Below, piece after piece: positions 54,440-64,000 of a DNA stretch of 64,000 nt (its first letter is position 1; every line of letters starts with the position of its first letter). This stretch comes from Dechloromonas sp. (lineage in GTDB: Bacteria > Pseudomonadota > Gammaproteobacteria > Burkholderiales > Rhodocyclaceae), in the NCBI GenBank assembly GCA_011391255.1, contig JAABQV010000002.1, forward strand, positions 62,001-126,000, read 5' to 3'. The translations under genes and the position numbers were made by a program. The notes under the pieces are model-generated. The model was not told where the DNA came from, did not search any database, and saw only the letters and a program-made list of their open reading frames with translations.

Positions 54440-54847
54440 TCACGAGGCGCCAGAAACCGGTTGCATGGTAAAGCTGGCAACTGTCTGGAGCAGACTATCT
54501 TTTGTGAAAGGCTTGGTCAGGTATTGATCCGAACCAACCATGCGGCCTCGGGCGCGATCAAAAAGCCCATCCTTCGACGACAGCATGATGACGGGGGTCG
54601 CTTTGAAGCGGGAATTCTTCTTGATCAGCGAGCAGGTCTGGTAGCCATCGAGGCGCGGCATCATGATGTCGCAAAAAATAACCTGCGGCTGATGATCGGC
54701 GATTTTGGCCAGCGCGTCGAATCCATCTTCGGCGAGGACAACCTGACACCCCGCCTGCACGAGAAATATTTCCGCGCTGCGGCGTATCGTGTTGCTGTCG
54801 TCAATCACCATGACCTTGACGTCGCGCAAATTGGATAAATCAGCCAA
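54440..54847 (-). CDS. pilG: CheY-like response regulator PilG
   Basis: About 135 residues: VMVIDDSNTIRRSAEIFL, the phospho-acceptor region VIFCDIMMPRLDGYQTC, VIMLSSKDGLFDRARGR and DQYLTKPFTKDSLL. No ATG fits the family N-terminus; the TTG at 54847 has GGGGA directly upstream and gives (M)ADLSNLRDVKVMVIDD, so a TTG start is proposed. PilG promotes pilus extension and is the first gene of pilG-pilH-pilI-pilJ-chpA. Confidence 0.92.
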   Translation of the reverse strand: MADLSNLRDVKVMVIDDSNTIRRSAEIFLVQAGCQVVLAEDGFDALAKIADHQPQVIFCDIMMPRLDGYQTCSLIKKNSRFKATPVIMLSSKDGLFDRARGRMVGSDQYLTKPFTKDSLLQTVASFTMQPVSGAS

Positions 54848-55085
54848 TCCCCATCCCCCGACCCCTGCTAATAAGCGTTGTTGGGTGCCACCCCTACTAA
54901 TCATCATACTACGGCAACATCAAAGCCAGCACGTTGAAATCGATTTCTACAACGCTGGCTGCGGCAGATATTTTGAGTGCAACTACCAAAACTACGTCAA
55001 GTCAGCTCATGGTGAGCTTTTGAGTTTCGGATAAAATCAAATCTTACCTAATAGAATCGGTCTCCGCCATATCGGCAGCCCCAAT

Positions 55086-55934
55086 ATGCCCCCTACAGCA
55101 AAAATTCCGGTGCCACCAGTCGTCCTTACCTTTGCCGCCAGCGATCCGACATCCGGCGCCGGGATTCAGGCGGACATTTTGACGCTGGCCAGCCTCGGCT
55201 GCCATCCGCTAACCGCTATCACTGCCATCACCGTCCAGGACACAACCGGCGTCCACAGTGTCGCTCCGGTAAGCGCCGAGCTACTTGAGCAGCAGGCGCG
55301 CGCGGTGCTCGAGGATATACCGGTAGCCACCTTCAAGCTTGGCCTCCTTGGTAGCGTCGAAGTCGTCCTCGCGGTTGCTGAAATCGTCGCTGACTACCCG
55401 GAAATTCCCTTGATTTTCGATCCGGTGCTGGCATCAGGGCGAGGAGACGACCTCTCCAGCAACGATATTATTTCGGCAATGCGCGAAATGCTCCTCCCGC
55501 AAACCACGCTATTGACGCCAAATGCTCCCGAGGCACGTCGTCTCGCTGAAAGCGACGAGGACGAGGAAGAGCCGTCGATTGCCGTCTGCGCCCAGCGCCT
55601 GATCGAGATGGGCGCCGAATACGTATTGATCACCGGCACCCACGAAAATACACCGCAGGTCGTCAATATCCTCTTCGGTGCCGAGGGCGAAATTCGCCGC
55701 GACACCTGGGAGCGCCTGCCCGGCAGCTATCACGGCTCCGGCTGCACGCTGGCCTCGGCAATCGCCGGCTGCATCGCCGGCGGCGCCAACGTTGAAGATG
55801 CCGTTCGTGATGCCCAGGATTACACCTGGCAGGCGCTGGCAAATGGTTTTCGCGCCGGCATGGGGCAGTTCATCCCCGACCGCCTTTTTTGGGCGCGCGG
55901 CGATGACGACGAAAGCACCAGCGATGCCAAATAG
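55086..55934 (+). CDS. thiD: Hydroxymethylpyrimidine (phosphate) kinase
   Basis: 282 residues of the ribokinase-like ThiD family: [56 protein letters not shown] and the ATP/anion motif [12 protein letters not shown]. It makes HMP pyrophosphate for thiamine synthesis. A small acidic insertion ([10 protein letters not shown]) follows the NAPEA motif. It overlaps thiE by 11 bases. No thiamine-pyrophosphate riboswitch is recognisable in the 238 bases upstream. Confidence 0.94.
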   Translation: MPPTAKIPVPPVVLTFAASDPTSGAGIQADILTLASLGCHPLTAITAITVQDTTGVHSVAPVSAELLEQQARAVLEDIPVATFKLGLLGSVEVVLAVAEIVADYPEIPLIFDPVLASGRGDDLSSNDIISAMREMLLPQTTLLTPNAPEARRLAESDEDEEEPSIAVCAQRLIEMGAEYVLITGTHENTPQVVNILFGAEGEIRRDTWERLPGSYHGSGCTLASAIAGCIAGGANVEDAVRDAQDYTWQALANGFRAGMGQFIPDRLFWARGDDDESTSDAK

Positions 55935-56556
55935 CCTGCGCGGCCTCTATGCGATCACAGCTGAGTGTGCCGACGGGAACAGATTGTTCGCGCAAATTGA
56001 GGCAGTGTTGAAGGGCGGTTGCCGGATTGTTCAATATCGTGACAAGCGTAGCGCAATGCCCGAACGCCTTGCCCGCGCCCGCGCCTTGCGCCGCCTGACA
56101 CAACATTTTAATGCCCGGCTGATCATCAATGATGACCTTGCACTTGCTGACCTGATTGACGCCGACGGCCTCCATTTAGGCAAGGATGACGGCAATTTAG
56201 CAGCAGCGCGCGCCATTCTCGGCCGCCACAAAATAATCGGCGCCTCCTGCTATGCCGACTTTCCGGCCGCACAAAACGCTCAGGCAGCCGGCGCCGACTA
56301 TGTCGCCTTCGGCGCAGCCTACCCATCACCAACCAAGCCCGGTGCGCCGCTTGCTACGGTCGACCTGTTTTTAAGGGCAAAAAACGAGTTGACCGCAAAC
56401 AACTGCGCTATCGGCGGTATCACACTCGAGAACGCCCCAACACTGATTGGCGCTGGCGCTGACCTGCTCGCCGTGATCACCGATCTTTTTTCCGCGGCCG
56501 ACATCGTCGCGCGCGCCGCCGCCTACCAACAACTTTTTGAGAAAGCTCAGCCATGA
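55924..56556 (+). CDS. thiE: Thiamine-phosphate synthase
   Basis: 210 residues. It joins HMP pyrophosphate and the thiazole phosphate to give thiamine phosphate. Family motifs are [60 protein letters not shown] and [19 protein letters not shown]. The ATG at 55924 lies inside the end of thiD. It overlaps hemL by 4 bases. Confidence 0.94.
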   Translation: MPNSLRGLYAITAECADGNRLFAQIEAVLKGGCRIVQYRDKRSAMPERLARARALRRLTQHFNARLIINDDLALADLIDADGLHLGKDDGNLAAARAILGRHKIIGASCYADFPAAQNAQAAGADYVAFGAAYPSPTKPGAPLATVDLFLRAKNELTANNCAIGGITLENAPTLIGAGADLLAVITDLFSAADIVARAAAYQQLFEKAQP

Positions 56557-57836
56557 CATCACGCAATCAAGTGCTCTTCGAGCGCGCCCAGCGCCACATT
56601 CCGGGTGGCGTCAATTCGCCGGTACGCGCCTTTCGCTCGGTTGGTGGAACCCCTTGCTTTTTCCAGAAGGGGGTCGGTGCCAAGGTTCAGGATGCCGACG
56701 GAAAATGGTATGTCGACTACGTCGGCTCCTGGGGCCCGATGATCCTTGGCCACGCCCACCCTGACGTCATCGCTGCCGTCCAAGCGGCTGTCGTCGACGG
56801 GCTTTCTTTCGGCGCGCCGACCGAGAAAGAAGTCGAAATTGCCGACCTGCTTTGCGAACTAGTGCCGTCAATGGAGATGGTGCGTCTGGTTTCCTCAGGC
56901 ACCGAGGCAACCATGAGCGCCATTCGCCTCGCCCGTGGTTACACCGGCCGCGATGTGCTGATCAAATTTGAAGGCTGCTACCACGGCCATTCGGACAGCC
57001 TGCTAGTTAAAGCAGGCTCCGGCGCTCTGACTTTCGGCAACCCCTCGTCAGGTGGCGTTCCGGCCGATCTGGCGCAACATACAATGGTGCTGGCTTATAA
57101 CAATCCGCAGCAACTTGCCGACGCATTCGCCGAACATGGCTCTAAAATAGCTGCTGTTATCGTCGAACCAGTAGTTGGCAACATGAACCTCATCGCCCCA
57201 GCCGCTGAGTTTCTCAAAGTCATGCGTGAGCAATGCACCCAATACGGAGCCGTGCTGATTTTTGATGAAGTAATGACCGGCTTCCGCGTCGCCCTTGAAA
57301 GCGCTCAGGGCCTATTTGGCATCACGCCGGATCTATCAACCTTTGGCAAGGTCGTTGGCGGGGGGATGCCGCTGGGTGCGTTTGGTGGCAAGCGCGAGAT
57401 CATGGAACAAATCGCCCCGCTCGGCCCCGTTTATCAGGCCGGGACGCTTTCCGGCAACCCGATTGCCACAGCTGCCGGGCTCGCCACCCTCAAACTGGTG
57501 CAGGAAAAAGGCTTCTATCCGGCGTTGACCGCAAAAACCAAAGCCTTGTGCGACGGGCTGGTTGCCGCTGCCAAAAAACATGGCGTTGCCTTCAGTGCGC
57601 AGAACGTTGGCGGCATGTTCGGCCTTTATTTCGCCGAAAAATGTCCGGGCACTTACGACGAAGTGCTTGCCTGCGACAAAGAGGCCTTCAATCACTTCTT
57701 CCATGCGATGCTGGATGCCGGCCACTACTTCGCTCCGTCGGCATTTGAAGCTGGATTTGTCTCGGCAGCGCATACGGATGCCAATATTGCAGCGACCATC
57801 GCTGCTGCCGACGCCTACTTCGAAACCCTTAAGTGA
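56553..57836 (+). CDS. hemL: Glutamate-1-semialdehyde 2,1-aminomutase
   Basis: 427 residues, PLP enzyme of the C5 tetrapyrrole pathway that converts glutamate-1-semialdehyde to 5-aminolevulinate. It has [45 protein letters not shown] and the PLP lysine in [18 protein letters not shown]. Its start overlaps thiE (ATGA) and its stop overlaps the next gene, so haem and thiamine precursors are made from one transcript. Confidence 0.96.
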   Translation: MTSRNQVLFERAQRHIPGGVNSPVRAFRSVGGTPCFFQKGVGAKVQDADGKWYVDYVGSWGPMILGHAHPDVIAAVQAAVVDGLSFGAPTEKEVEIADLLCELVPSMEMVRLVSSGTEATMSAIRLARGYTGRDVLIKFEGCYHGHSDSLLVKAGSGALTFGNPSSGGVPADLAQHTMVLAYNNPQQLADAFAEHGSKIAAVIVEPVVGNMNLIAPAAEFLKVMREQCTQYGAVLIFDEVMTGFRVALESAQGLFGITPDLSTFGKVVGGGMPLGAFGGKREIMEQIAPLGPVYQAGTLSGNPIATAAGLATLKLVQEKGFYPALTAKTKALCDGLVAAAKKHGVAFSAQNVGGMFGLYFAEKCPGTYDEVLACDKEAFNHFFHAMLDAGHYFAPSAFEAGFVSAAHTDANIAATIAAADAYFETLK

Positions 57837-58165
57837 GTAGCGGCCTCGCCTGGCTGGTTTTGTTACTCGCCGGTCTTTGTGAAATCGGCTGGGCGGTCGG
57901 GCTCAAGTACACCGAGGGTTTCAGCCGTTTGTGGCCCTCAGTCGGCACTATTGCGGCGATGATCGCCAGCGTTGCCCTGCTCGGTTGGTCGCTCAAAGTG
58001 CTCCCACTCGGGACTGCCTATGCCGTGTGGACGGGCATCGGCGTCGTTGGCACGACGCTTCTCGGAATGACACTTTTCGGGGAGTCGCGTGAGGTTGCGC
58101 GGTTGGTGGCGATCGGGCTGATCGTCGCCGGGATTGTCGGCCTCAAACTACTGACGCCGGATTAA
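57833..58165 (+). CDS. gdx: SugE/Gdx-type small multidrug resistance protein (guanidinium exporter)
   Basis: 110 residues with four membrane helices. The active-site Glu is in [23 protein letters not shown], and [20 protein letters not shown] is the dimer helix. These motifs are those of the SugE/Gdx branch, which exports guanidinium in exchange for protons, as opposed to the EmrE branch. It starts with GTG overlapping the hemL stop. No guanidine riboswitch is seen, and its place behind hemL makes one unlikely. Confidence 0.9.
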   Translation: MSSGLAWLVLLLAGLCEIGWAVGLKYTEGFSRLWPSVGTIAAMIASVALLGWSLKVLPLGTAYAVWTGIGVVGTTLLGMTLFGESREVARLVAIGLIVAGIVGLKLLTPD

Positions 58166-59481
58166 CTCAGCCAGCCTTTTTTACGGAAGAACCAGAAGGG
58201 TGCGATCACCGAGGCCAGCATCAGGGCAAGCGAGAACGGGTAGCCGTACTCCCATTGCAGTTCCGGCATGAAACGAAAGTTCATCCCGTATACGCTGGCG
58301 ATCAAGGTCGGCGGCAGCAAGCCGACCGACACCACCGAGAACAATTTGACGATCTTGTTCTGGTTGATGTTGATGAAGCCGACCGTGGCATCCATCAGGA
58401 AGTTGATTTTGCCGAACAGGAACGAGGTATGACCATCGAGCGACTCAATGTCGCGCATGATCTGCCGCGCATCTTCCAGTTGTCCGGGGGTGAGGAACTT
58501 GCCGCGCATCAGGAATGAGAGGGCGCGCCGGGTATCCAGCACATTGCGGCGGATGCGCCCATTCAAGTCCTCCTGACGGGCGATGTCGGCGAGGATGTTG
58601 CCGGCTTCTTCGTCAGTCAGATTGGTATTTAGCACTTTCTTGCCGACTGACTCCAGTTCCGCATAAACATCCTCCAGCCGATCCGCAGAGTACTCGGCAT
58701 CGGCAGCGTAAAGGTCGAGCAGAACATCGGTGCCGTCGGTCACATAACCGGGCTGGGTACGCGCCCGCAGTCGTTGCAAACGAAAAACCGGAAGTTCCTC
58801 GGTGCGCACCGAGAAAAGAATGTCCTTGTGCAGAATGAAGGCGACCGCCACGTTGCGCGACGAGCTTTCGAGATCAAGCAGAAAGTCCGAATGAAGATGG
58901 ACTTCGCCGTTATCTTCAATGTAAAAACGGGCACTGGCCTCAAGGTCGGTAAGATCTTCAGGATCAGGCAGTTCAAGACCAAAATGCTTGCCGACCCACT
59001 CGCGAACACGCGGGGTTGGTGCCACCAGGTCAACCCAGATCGGCTTGATATTGGCCAGCAAAATCGGCCGATCAACCGTAATCTGGCTCAAGCGCCCGTT
59101 GTGCAGCTCAAAAGCATTGACCATCACCTTGTTGCTGGTGTGATGGCCATCACCAACGAGATCTTCGCAGATTTCCTCGGAGAGCAAATCGAGAATCGAA
59201 TCAATACGCTCTTCGGGAATCTCTTTCCACGCGATAAGGCGGTCTTCTTCGGGCAACGCGCTGAGAATTAGCGCAACCGTGACCGTCGGCAACCGGGCGA
59301 ACATGTGCCGGAGTTCGGCGATGTGCTGGCGCTGAACCAGACTTTCCACAACGCCATGTCGACCGGAATCCTGACGACGAGACAAATCTTCTACCAGCCG
59401 GTGCTTGGCGAGTAGACTCTGTACTTCGGCTAGATCATCTTTAACGATGTCTGCTTCTGTCGTGTTGGTTGGGTCGCTCAT
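58162..59481 (-). CDS. corA: CorA-family divalent-cation transporter with N-terminal MgtE_N-like segment
   Basis: 439 residues, about 120 longer than classical CorA. Residues about 40-110 ([20 protein letters not shown] and following, with [10 protein letters not shown] and ILDLLSEE) resemble the helical MgtE N-domain. A CorA cytoplasmic domain follows, then two C-terminal helices flanking the signature YGMNF ([11 protein letters not shown]). CorA forms pentameric Mg2+/Co2+ channels in the inner membrane. The start has no clear ribosome-binding site. It converges with the gdx gene by a 3-4 base overlap. Confidence 0.9.
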   Translation of the reverse strand: MSDPTNTTEADIVKDDLAEVQSLLAKHRLVEDLSRRQDSGRHGVVESLVQRQHIAELRHMFARLPTVTVALILSALPEEDRLIAWKEIPEERIDSILDLLSEEICEDLVGDGHHTSNKVMVNAFELHNGRLSQITVDRPILLANIKPIWVDLVAPTPRVREWVGKHFGLELPDPEDLTDLEASARFYIEDNGEVHLHSDFLLDLESSSRNVAVAFILHKDILFSVRTEELPVFRLQRLRARTQPGYVTDGTDVLLDLYAADAEYSADRLEDVYAELESVGKKVLNTNLTDEEAGNILADIARQEDLNGRIRRNVLDTRRALSFLMRGKFLTPGQLEDARQIMRDIESLDGHTSFLFGKINFLMDATVGFININQNKIVKLFSVVSVGLLPPTLIASVYGMNFRFMPELQWEYGYPFSLALMLASVIAPFWFFRKKGWLS

Positions 59482-59546
59482 GGTACGGTTGGTGCAGTGC
59501 GCAATAAGAAACTTATTCTAGCACCGCCTATAGCTGGAATGCCGAT

Positions 59547-60242
59547 TCAGGGAATATCTGCTGAAGGCATACGGCCAAGAATAATCCCGGTTTTTTTGGC
59601 TAAACCCGGGGCGCTGCGATTACGGTCATAAAATCGCGGATTCGGCACCATGCCAGCCAGTCGCGCCGCCTGCTCGGCACCCAGTTGTGCCGCACTGGTA
59701 TTGTAATAATGACGGGCGGCGGCCTCGACACCAAAGACACCATTCCCCCACTCGATCACGTTCAGATAGACCTCAAGAATCCGCTTTTTGCTCCACAGGT
59801 TCTCCAGCATCAAAGTGATAATCGCCTCTTCAACCTTGCGGAAGTAGGTCTTACTTGGCGAAAGGAAAAGATTCTTCGCCAATTGTTGGCTGATGGTCGA
59901 ACCACCTGCCACAAAACGCCCTTTTTTTTGATTTTTTTCTAAGGCTTTTTGCATACCCTCCCAGTCAAAGCCTTCATGATCGACGAACTTGGAATCTTCA
60001 GAGGCAACAATCGCGCGTTTTAGATGAATTGAAATCCGCTCGTAAGGCACCCATTCTTTTTTGAGCCTCGCATCCGGATTTTTTTCACGCAATTCGCCTA
60101 GTCGAATGTCCATGAAGCGGGTGGTGCCGGGATTCGCCCAATTCCAGAACATCACCCAGCCCAGTAACCAGAGTTGCCAAATGACGAGTATCGTCAGCAG
60201 CCCTAACAAACCCCATTTGATCCAGCGACCAATGGCTTTCAT
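59547..60242 (-). CDS. mtgA: Monofunctional biosynthetic peptidoglycan transglycosylase
   Basis: 231 residues. One N-terminal membrane helix ([20 protein letters not shown]) and a periplasmic GT51 domain with the catalytic Glu in [35 protein letters not shown] and [20 protein letters not shown]. It polymerises lipid II into glycan strands without a transpeptidase domain. It overlaps aroE by 4 bases and is the last gene of the RNB-tonB-aroE-mtgA operon. Confidence 0.95.
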   Translation of the reverse strand: MKAIGRWIKWGLLGLLTILVIWQLWLLGWVMFWNWANPGTTRFMDIRLGELREKNPDARLKKEWVPYERISIHLKRAIVASEDSKFVDHEGFDWEGMQKALEKNQKKGRFVAGGSTISQQLAKNLFLSPSKTYFRKVEEAIITLMLENLWSKKRILEVYLNVIEWGNGVFGVEAAARHYYNTSAAQLGAEQAARLAGMVPNPRFYDRNRSAPGLAKKTGIILGRMPSADIP

Positions 60243-61090
60243 GCCGCCAGATTTGCGCGCAATTCAGCCAGCACCGACGAGGACTCGGGCACTACGCCGC
60301 GCCACAAACTGAATGCTTCGGCCGCTTGTTCGACCAACATGCCCAGCCCGTCGGCACAGCGGGCAGCACCCTGACCGCGAGCCGTTTGCAGAAATGGCGT
60401 TTCGCCCTTGCCGTACATCATGTCGTAAGCGAGACTGCCAGGCGAAAAAATGCCTGCGGGCAAAAGAATCGTTTCGCCGGAGAGGCTGGCGGAAGTCGCG
60501 TTAATGACCAGATCGAAGCTTTTACCCGCAATTGTCGCCATATTTCCAGCGTCTACCGCGCCCCGCAGGAAGTCCCCTTGGGGGATAGCAATTTCGGAGA
60601 ATTCTGCTGCTAGCGCTGCCGCCTTTTCCGGGCTGCGATTGGCGATAAAAAGACTATCCGGGCGAGTATCGAGCAGCGGTTTGATCACCCCACGCGCCGC
60701 ACCACCGGCACCAAGCAACAAGATACGTTTTCCGGCTAGCGCGAAACCGAGATTTTGCGTGATGTCGCGCACCAATCCGGCACCATCGGTGTTGTCGCCG
60801 AAAATCTCTATCCCTCTAAAAATCAGCGTATTAACTGCGCCTGCATGCTGAGCACGCTCGCTCAATTGCTTACACAGTCGAAATGCCTCTTCCTTGAAAG
60901 GCACCGTCACATTAGCACCGCGCCCCCCGGCTTCAATAAAGGCGCGAACGCTGGCGGCAAAGCCGTCGACGGGCGCCAGTAGCGCTTCGTAAGTCATATC
61001 CTGCGCTGTATTTGCCGCGAATAGAGCGTGTATGGCAGGTGATTTGGAATGGGCAATCGGATTGCCGAAAACGCAGTAACGTTCGCTCAT
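60239..61090 (-). CDS. aroE: Shikimate dehydrogenase
   Basis: 283 residues. It reduces 3-dehydroshikimate to shikimate with [23 protein letters not shown] is the shikimate site, [11 protein letters not shown] holds the catalytic Lys, and [14 protein letters not shown] is the Rossmann loop. [11 protein letters not shown] is conserved. It overlaps both neighbours by 4 bases. Confidence 0.95.
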   Translation of the reverse strand: MSERYCVFGNPIAHSKSPAIHALFAANTAQDMTYEALLAPVDGFAASVRAFIEAGGRGANVTVPFKEEAFRLCKQLSERAQHAGAVNTLIFRGIEIFGDNTDGAGLVRDITQNLGFALAGKRILLLGAGGAARGVIKPLLDTRPDSLFIANRSPEKAAALAAEFSEIAIPQGDFLRGAVDAGNMATIAGKSFDLVINATSASLSGETILLPAGIFSPGSLAYDMMYGKGETPFLQTARGQGAARCADGLGMLVEQAAEAFSLWRGVVPESSSVLAELRANLAA

Positions 61091-61977
61091 TTGGCGCTCA
61101 ACTGGTCACCCTGCGTGAAATTCCATTCGCGGGTTATTTCCAGAATATCCGTATCACGGCGGATATCGGGTGGAAAAGCCGCATAAGGTGATGCCATCTG
61201 GACAATACGTCGCGCCGCGTCGTCAAGCACCTTGTGCCCGGATGAACGATTGATGTCGATCCGTGAGACTTGGCCATCGGCGGTGATTGCCACGGTCAAC
61301 AACAGCTTTCCGTATAATTTTCCGCGTGCTGCTTCGGGATAATTCAGCGTACCTACGCGCTCGATTTTCAGGCGCCAGTCTTCCATATAGCGCGCAAAAC
61401 GGTATTCCTCGGTTCGCGTACCGAGAAATTTCTTGCGCGGCAGTTTGTTGTACTCATCGACCGACTTGCTGATTTCGCCCTCCAGTCGCGCCATCGCACG
61501 TGCTGATTCGGCAAGATCAAGGCCGCTAAGGTTGGGCGACGGTGTTGGTTGCTCACTGGCATTCTGAGACGGCGCCGCCGAGCGCAGACTTTTCGCCTGC
61601 GTCAGCAGGGTTTGCTGGCGGGCTTCGAGATCGCGCACCCGTCGCTGCATTTGCTCGATATCGTTACCGGTCGTTTGCTGAAGGGTCGGTGGCAGCGGTG
61701 TTTTTGCGCGCCGGTTTTCTTCAGTATTGCCGCCACCATCCAGATTATTTTGCGCCAGCGCCTGGGCATCACGCGGTTTGCTGGCTGATTTGGCATTGAC
61801 CAGAATAATATCGAGCGCCTTTTCTTTCAGCGCGTTTGAGGCATCCGGGAATTTGAAATGCAGAGAAAGGGCAGTGCCGTGCAACAGCACTGAAATTCCG
61901 ATACCCAAGGCAAGGGGAGATAATGTTGGCAAAAACGAGGTCGTAGGCGACGCCGAATTTGCCTTACCGGGTTTCAC
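61087..61977 (-). CDS. tonB: TonB-family energy transducer
   Basis: 296 residues. The N-terminal helix [21 protein letters not shown] has Ser-x3-His as in TonB. A long linker includes a coiled-coil-like segment ([20 protein letters not shown]). The C-terminal TonB domain has [18 protein letters not shown] and [18 protein letters not shown]. It couples the proton motive force, through ExbB/ExbD, to outer-membrane receptors. No exbBD is nearby. It is in the operon RNB-tonB-aroE-mtgA with 4-base overlaps. Confidence 0.9.
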   Translation of the reverse strand: MKPGKANSASPTTSFLPTLSPLALGIGISVLLHGTALSLHFKFPDASNALKEKALDIILVNAKSASKPRDAQALAQNNLDGGGNTEENRRAKTPLPPTLQQTTGNDIEQMQRRVRDLEARQQTLLTQAKSLRSAAPSQNASEQPTPSPNLSGLDLAESARAMARLEGEISKSVDEYNKLPRKKFLGTRTEEYRFARYMEDWRLKIERVGTLNYPEAARGKLYGKLLLTVAITADGQVSRIDINRSSGHKVLDDAARRIVQMASPYAAFPPDIRRDTDILEITREWNFTQGDQLSAK

Positions 61978-63875
61978 TGCTCACCCTCATCCACAAACTC
62001 CGGTTCAACTGCCTCGTCCAGCAGGCAGACAAAGCGGCACGCCGCCTCAGGTGCCAGCAGGTCAATGCTCTCAATCGCCAGACGCACGCGTTGGCGTGGC
62101 GCCAAATCGGCGGGTAACGATGGAATACGCAGCATTAGCGGCAAATGATCGAGTTTGACCTGTTGCTCGCGGCGCACCGTCGCCTCGATCTCGGTAACAC
62201 CGTGCTGCTGAAGCCAGCGCAAACACCAATAGCGCTCCATCAAGCGCTGAAACTCGGCATAGGCAGCGTAAGTCAGCTCAAAATCACGCATTGCGCCGAA
62301 TAATTCAGCGGATTTCTGCGCAAAGGCCGGCGTTTCACCCTTCAAACAGGCGATCAACTGCCATTGATTGACCATATCGCAGTAGCGACGCAGCGGGGAG
62401 GTCATCCAGGCATATTGCGGCACGCCCAAACCTTCGTGCGGCAGCGGCGAGGTCGTCATGCGAACCTTGCCCTGCATCTGCGCCCGGTATAGACAGGCGA
62501 TATTTTTCTCGGCGAGCAATCCGCCCCAAGTCGAGTTGGCGACAATCATCAACTCGGCAACCAGCTTGTCGAGCGGGCTGCCGCGCTTGCGCTCGCTGAT
62601 CTCGACGGTGCAACGATCCGGATCAGTCAGATCGCCGTTAATCGCAAAGTTGTAATCGTTATTACCCTGCATCGCCGATGGCTTGCCGCGCCGGCCCTCG
62701 CAGGCATTGGCAAAATGCCAGAGATGCAGCAGTTCATCCTTGAACGGTTGATCCGGCAAAGGGCCGTTGATGCTCTCGGCGTTGAACCACGGCTCGACTT
62801 CGTGATGGCGCAGATTGGCGGCGATATGCACCATCTCCAAGCGTGACTCTTGAGAAATCACCTCAAAAACGTCGTTGACCGTGAGATACAGCGAAACCGC
62901 CGGGCAATCGACGCCGCCGGCCAACGTGTAGTTCTGCACCACGGCATCCGGCAACATGGTGATCTTGTTGCCCGGCATGTAAACCGTTGAAAGCCGGGCA
63001 CGTGCGACGCCATCAAGCGGCGACCCGTGTTCGATGGCCAAACCCGGCGCGGCAATATGAATGCCGATGCGCGAGCCGATACCGGGCAGCTTGACGACCG
63101 ACAGCGCATCGTCGATTTCCGTGGTGTTGGCATCGTCAATCGAGAAGGCGCGGACGTCGGCACGCGGCAAATCAACCGGCAACCTCGGCGCCTCAAGCCC
63201 CGGAAAGCTGACACCCTTGGGAAACTGTTCGTGCAGAAAGCGGCGGTAATGGAGGAAATAAGCCGACTTAATCGCGCCACATTTGAACAACAACTGCGCG
63301 GCGCTTAAACCTGTTTCAGAACAGGCCGTTTCAAAGGCCTTAGTCTCGGACTTATTGCGATCCGGCGCGTAAAGCAGCGCATCGCTGATCGCCGCAATTT
63401 CCGGCGGCAGGCGGAATTCTTTTAGCTGGCTGATCCAGCTTTCCATCGCGAGCGCTTGCTGACGCTTTTTTTCAAGACTGGCCAGAGCAGCTGCGAGAAT
63501 GTCGGCAGGCGCTTTGCGGAAGCGGCCCTTGCCTTTGCGATGGAAATAGACGGGCGCGGCGTGCACGGCAAGCAGCACCGCCGTCGCTTCGAGCGGGCCG
63601 GGCTCGTGTCCGTAGTAATCACGGGCAAAATCAAGAAACGAAAATTCGCCATCGCTAACGCACTCCCACAAAAAATCCGGTTCAACCTCTTCAGCCAAGG
63701 GCGCTGCCTGCTCCAGCAACGCTGCTGCCGTCGGCTTTTCAAAGCGCAACAACACCGTGGCCGCCTTGATCTTGCTGCGCTTGCCGGAAGGCATTTCGAC
63801 CTGCAACGAACTATCGTTGTCAGCCATGACACTACCGGCCTTGAAGCCGCCATCTTCTTCAAACAATACATTCAT
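61974..63875 (-). CDS. RNase II/RNB-domain ribonuclease
   Basis: About 633 residues. An N-terminal beta-barrel-like domain (GGFKAGSVMADN, MPSGKRSKIKAATVLL) precedes the RNB exonuclease domain with the metal site FSIDDANTTEIDDALSV and the later YRAQMQGKVRMTTSPLPHEGLG and YAWMTSPLRRYCDMVNQ. A C-terminal OB-like segment follows. Such enzymes degrade RNA 3' to 5'. It is shorter than RNase R. The start at 63875 fits the domain; there is no ribosome-binding site, but it lies 7 bases after the upstream gene's stop codon. A TATAAT is also placed six bases before the ATG. Confidence 0.9.
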   Translation of the reverse strand: MNVLFEEDGGFKAGSVMADNDSSLQVEMPSGKRSKIKAATVLLRFEKPTAAALLEQAAPLAEEVEPDFLWECVSDGEFSFLDFARDYYGHEPGPLEATAVLLAVHAAPVYFHRKGKGRFRKAPADILAAALASLEKKRQQALAMESWISQLKEFRLPPEIAAISDALLYAPDRNKSETKAFETACSETGLSAAQLLFKCGAIKSAYFLHYRRFLHEQFPKGVSFPGLEAPRLPVDLPRADVRAFSIDDANTTEIDDALSVVKLPGIGSRIGIHIAAPGLAIEHGSPLDGVARARLSTVYMPGNKITMLPDAVVQNYTLAGGVDCPAVSLYLTVNDVFEVISQESRLEMVHIAANLRHHEVEPWFNAESINGPLPDQPFKDELLHLWHFANACEGRRGKPSAMQGNNDYNFAINGDLTDPDRCTVEISERKRGSPLDKLVAELMIVANSTWGGLLAEKNIACLYRAQMQGKVRMTTSPLPHEGLGVPQYAWMTSPLRRYCDMVNQWQLIACLKGETPAFAQKSAELFGAMRDFELTYAAYAEFQRLMERYWCLRWLQQHGVTEIEATVRREQQVKLDHLPLMLRIPSLPADLAPRQRVRLAIESIDLLAPEAACRFVCLLDEAVEPEFVDEGEQ

Positions 63876-63881
63876 CGAACG

Positions 63882-63887
63882 ATTATA
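63882..63887 (-). promoter_or_regulatory. Consensus -10-like element in front of the RNB gene
   Basis: On the minus strand TATAAT ends six bases before the ATG, so a transcript starting there would be leaderless. No matching -35 is visible, and the sequence also forms the last Leu and stop codons of the upstream gene, so it may be coincidence. Confidence 0.3.
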
Positions 63888-64000
63888 ACCCAGCGAATTC
63901 AATGATTTGCGGCACAAATTCAGCAAATCGCGTGAAGCCGTGATCGCCACCGTCGAGTACGGTTTGGCGACATCCGGCAAAAAAATCGGCAGCCTGACGC
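63883..64000 (-). CDS. C-terminus of a YqiA/YcfP-like alpha/beta esterase (partial)
   Basis: The last 38 codons of a gene that continues beyond the window edge. The sequence ends in LDGGDHGFTRFAEFVPQIIE followed by FAGL and stop. GGDHGF is the catalytic-histidine region typical of YqiA/YcfP-type alpha/beta-hydrolases, in which the His follows a Gly-Gly-Asp. It ends 7 bases before the RNB gene, which is often its neighbour. Only the end is visible, so the family call is moderate. Confidence 0.6.
   Translation of the reverse strand, partial: RQAADFFAGCRQTVLDGGDHGFTRFAEFVPQIIEFAGL

Noticed and set aside
54848-55085. Possible TPP riboswitch or small gene (for example rubredoxin) between pilG and thiD
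   Set aside because: No TPP-aptamer core sequence, no CxxC-containing small frame and only weak hairpins (AGCTCA/TGAGCT followed by four T at about 55003-55021) are present.

Overview
This window is a compact stretch of bacterial chromosome, moderately GC-rich and almost fully coding. The gene content and order suggest a betaproteobacterium, most likely in the Rhodocyclales (Dechloromonas/Azonexus-like). Supporting features are the class III-type type IV pilus genes (pilTU, pilEVWXY1, pilGHIJ-chpA), the SHP/diheme-cytochrome/cytochrome b redox operon, the yqgE-ruvX-pyrR-pyrB-pyrC' cluster and the RNase II-like/tonB/aroE/mtgA cluster. The taxonomic call is an inference from content, not a database match. 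I see no tRNA, rRNA, CRISPR, insertion sequence or prophage.

Layout. 1-1.7 kb: the 3' part of an EF-G-II type elongation factor gene with a strong terminator. 1.8-14 kb (minus strand): a DUF3108 protein with a TonB-like anchor, then the minor pilin operon pilE-fimT-pilV-pilW-pilX-pilY1. Its last gene encodes a giant PilY1 of 2572 residues, which carries an insertion of about 1,100 residues made of two different repeat arrays. 14.3-18.5 kb: a hybrid sensor kinase, a cytochrome c' lipoprotein and an orphan TonB. 18.7-22.3 kb: shp, diheme cytochrome c and cytochrome b, followed by a QseB/PmrA-type response regulator and its kinase. The promoter has four TTAA-like half-sites at 11-bp spacing. 22.3-25.6 kb: a small unknown gene, a DUF4197 gene, and pilU and pilT. 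25.6-27.9 kb: yggS-proC-yggT-yggU.

28-34.6 kb: a putative periplasmic beta-glucan locus with a methyltransferase, an LTA-synthase/OpgB-like transferase, a membrane GH17 protein and a GH17-GT2 fusion. 34.9-36.5 kb: an ADP-ribosylglycohydrolase and a BLUF blue-light sensor. 36.7-40.4 kb: yqgE, ruvX, pyrR, pyrB and a catalytically dead dihydroorotase. 40.5-41.9 kb: a DNA photolyase. 41.9-45.9 kb: a glyoxylate/glycerate operon (hydroxyacid dehydrogenase, two tartronate-semialdehyde-reductase paralogues, glycerate 2-kinase). 45.9-54.8 kb: the Chp chemosensory operon that controls twitching (pilG, pilH, pilI, pilJ, chpA). 55-58.2 kb: thiD-thiE-hemL-gdx. 58.2-64 kb: a CorA-type transporter with an extra MgtE_N-like segment, then mtgA-aroE-tonB-RNase II-like and the end of a YqiA-like esterase gene at the window edge.

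How the genes work together. Three type IV pilus loci lie within one window: the retraction motors, the minor pilins with the tip adhesin, and the chemosensory control. Three separate proteins carry the TonB-type transmembrane Ser-x3-His signature, yet no exbB or exbD is present. The observations I rate highest are the repeat-built insertion inside the PilY1 von Willebrand domain, the PmrA-like operator in front of the SHP operon, the beta-glucan locus and the MgtE_N-CorA fusion.
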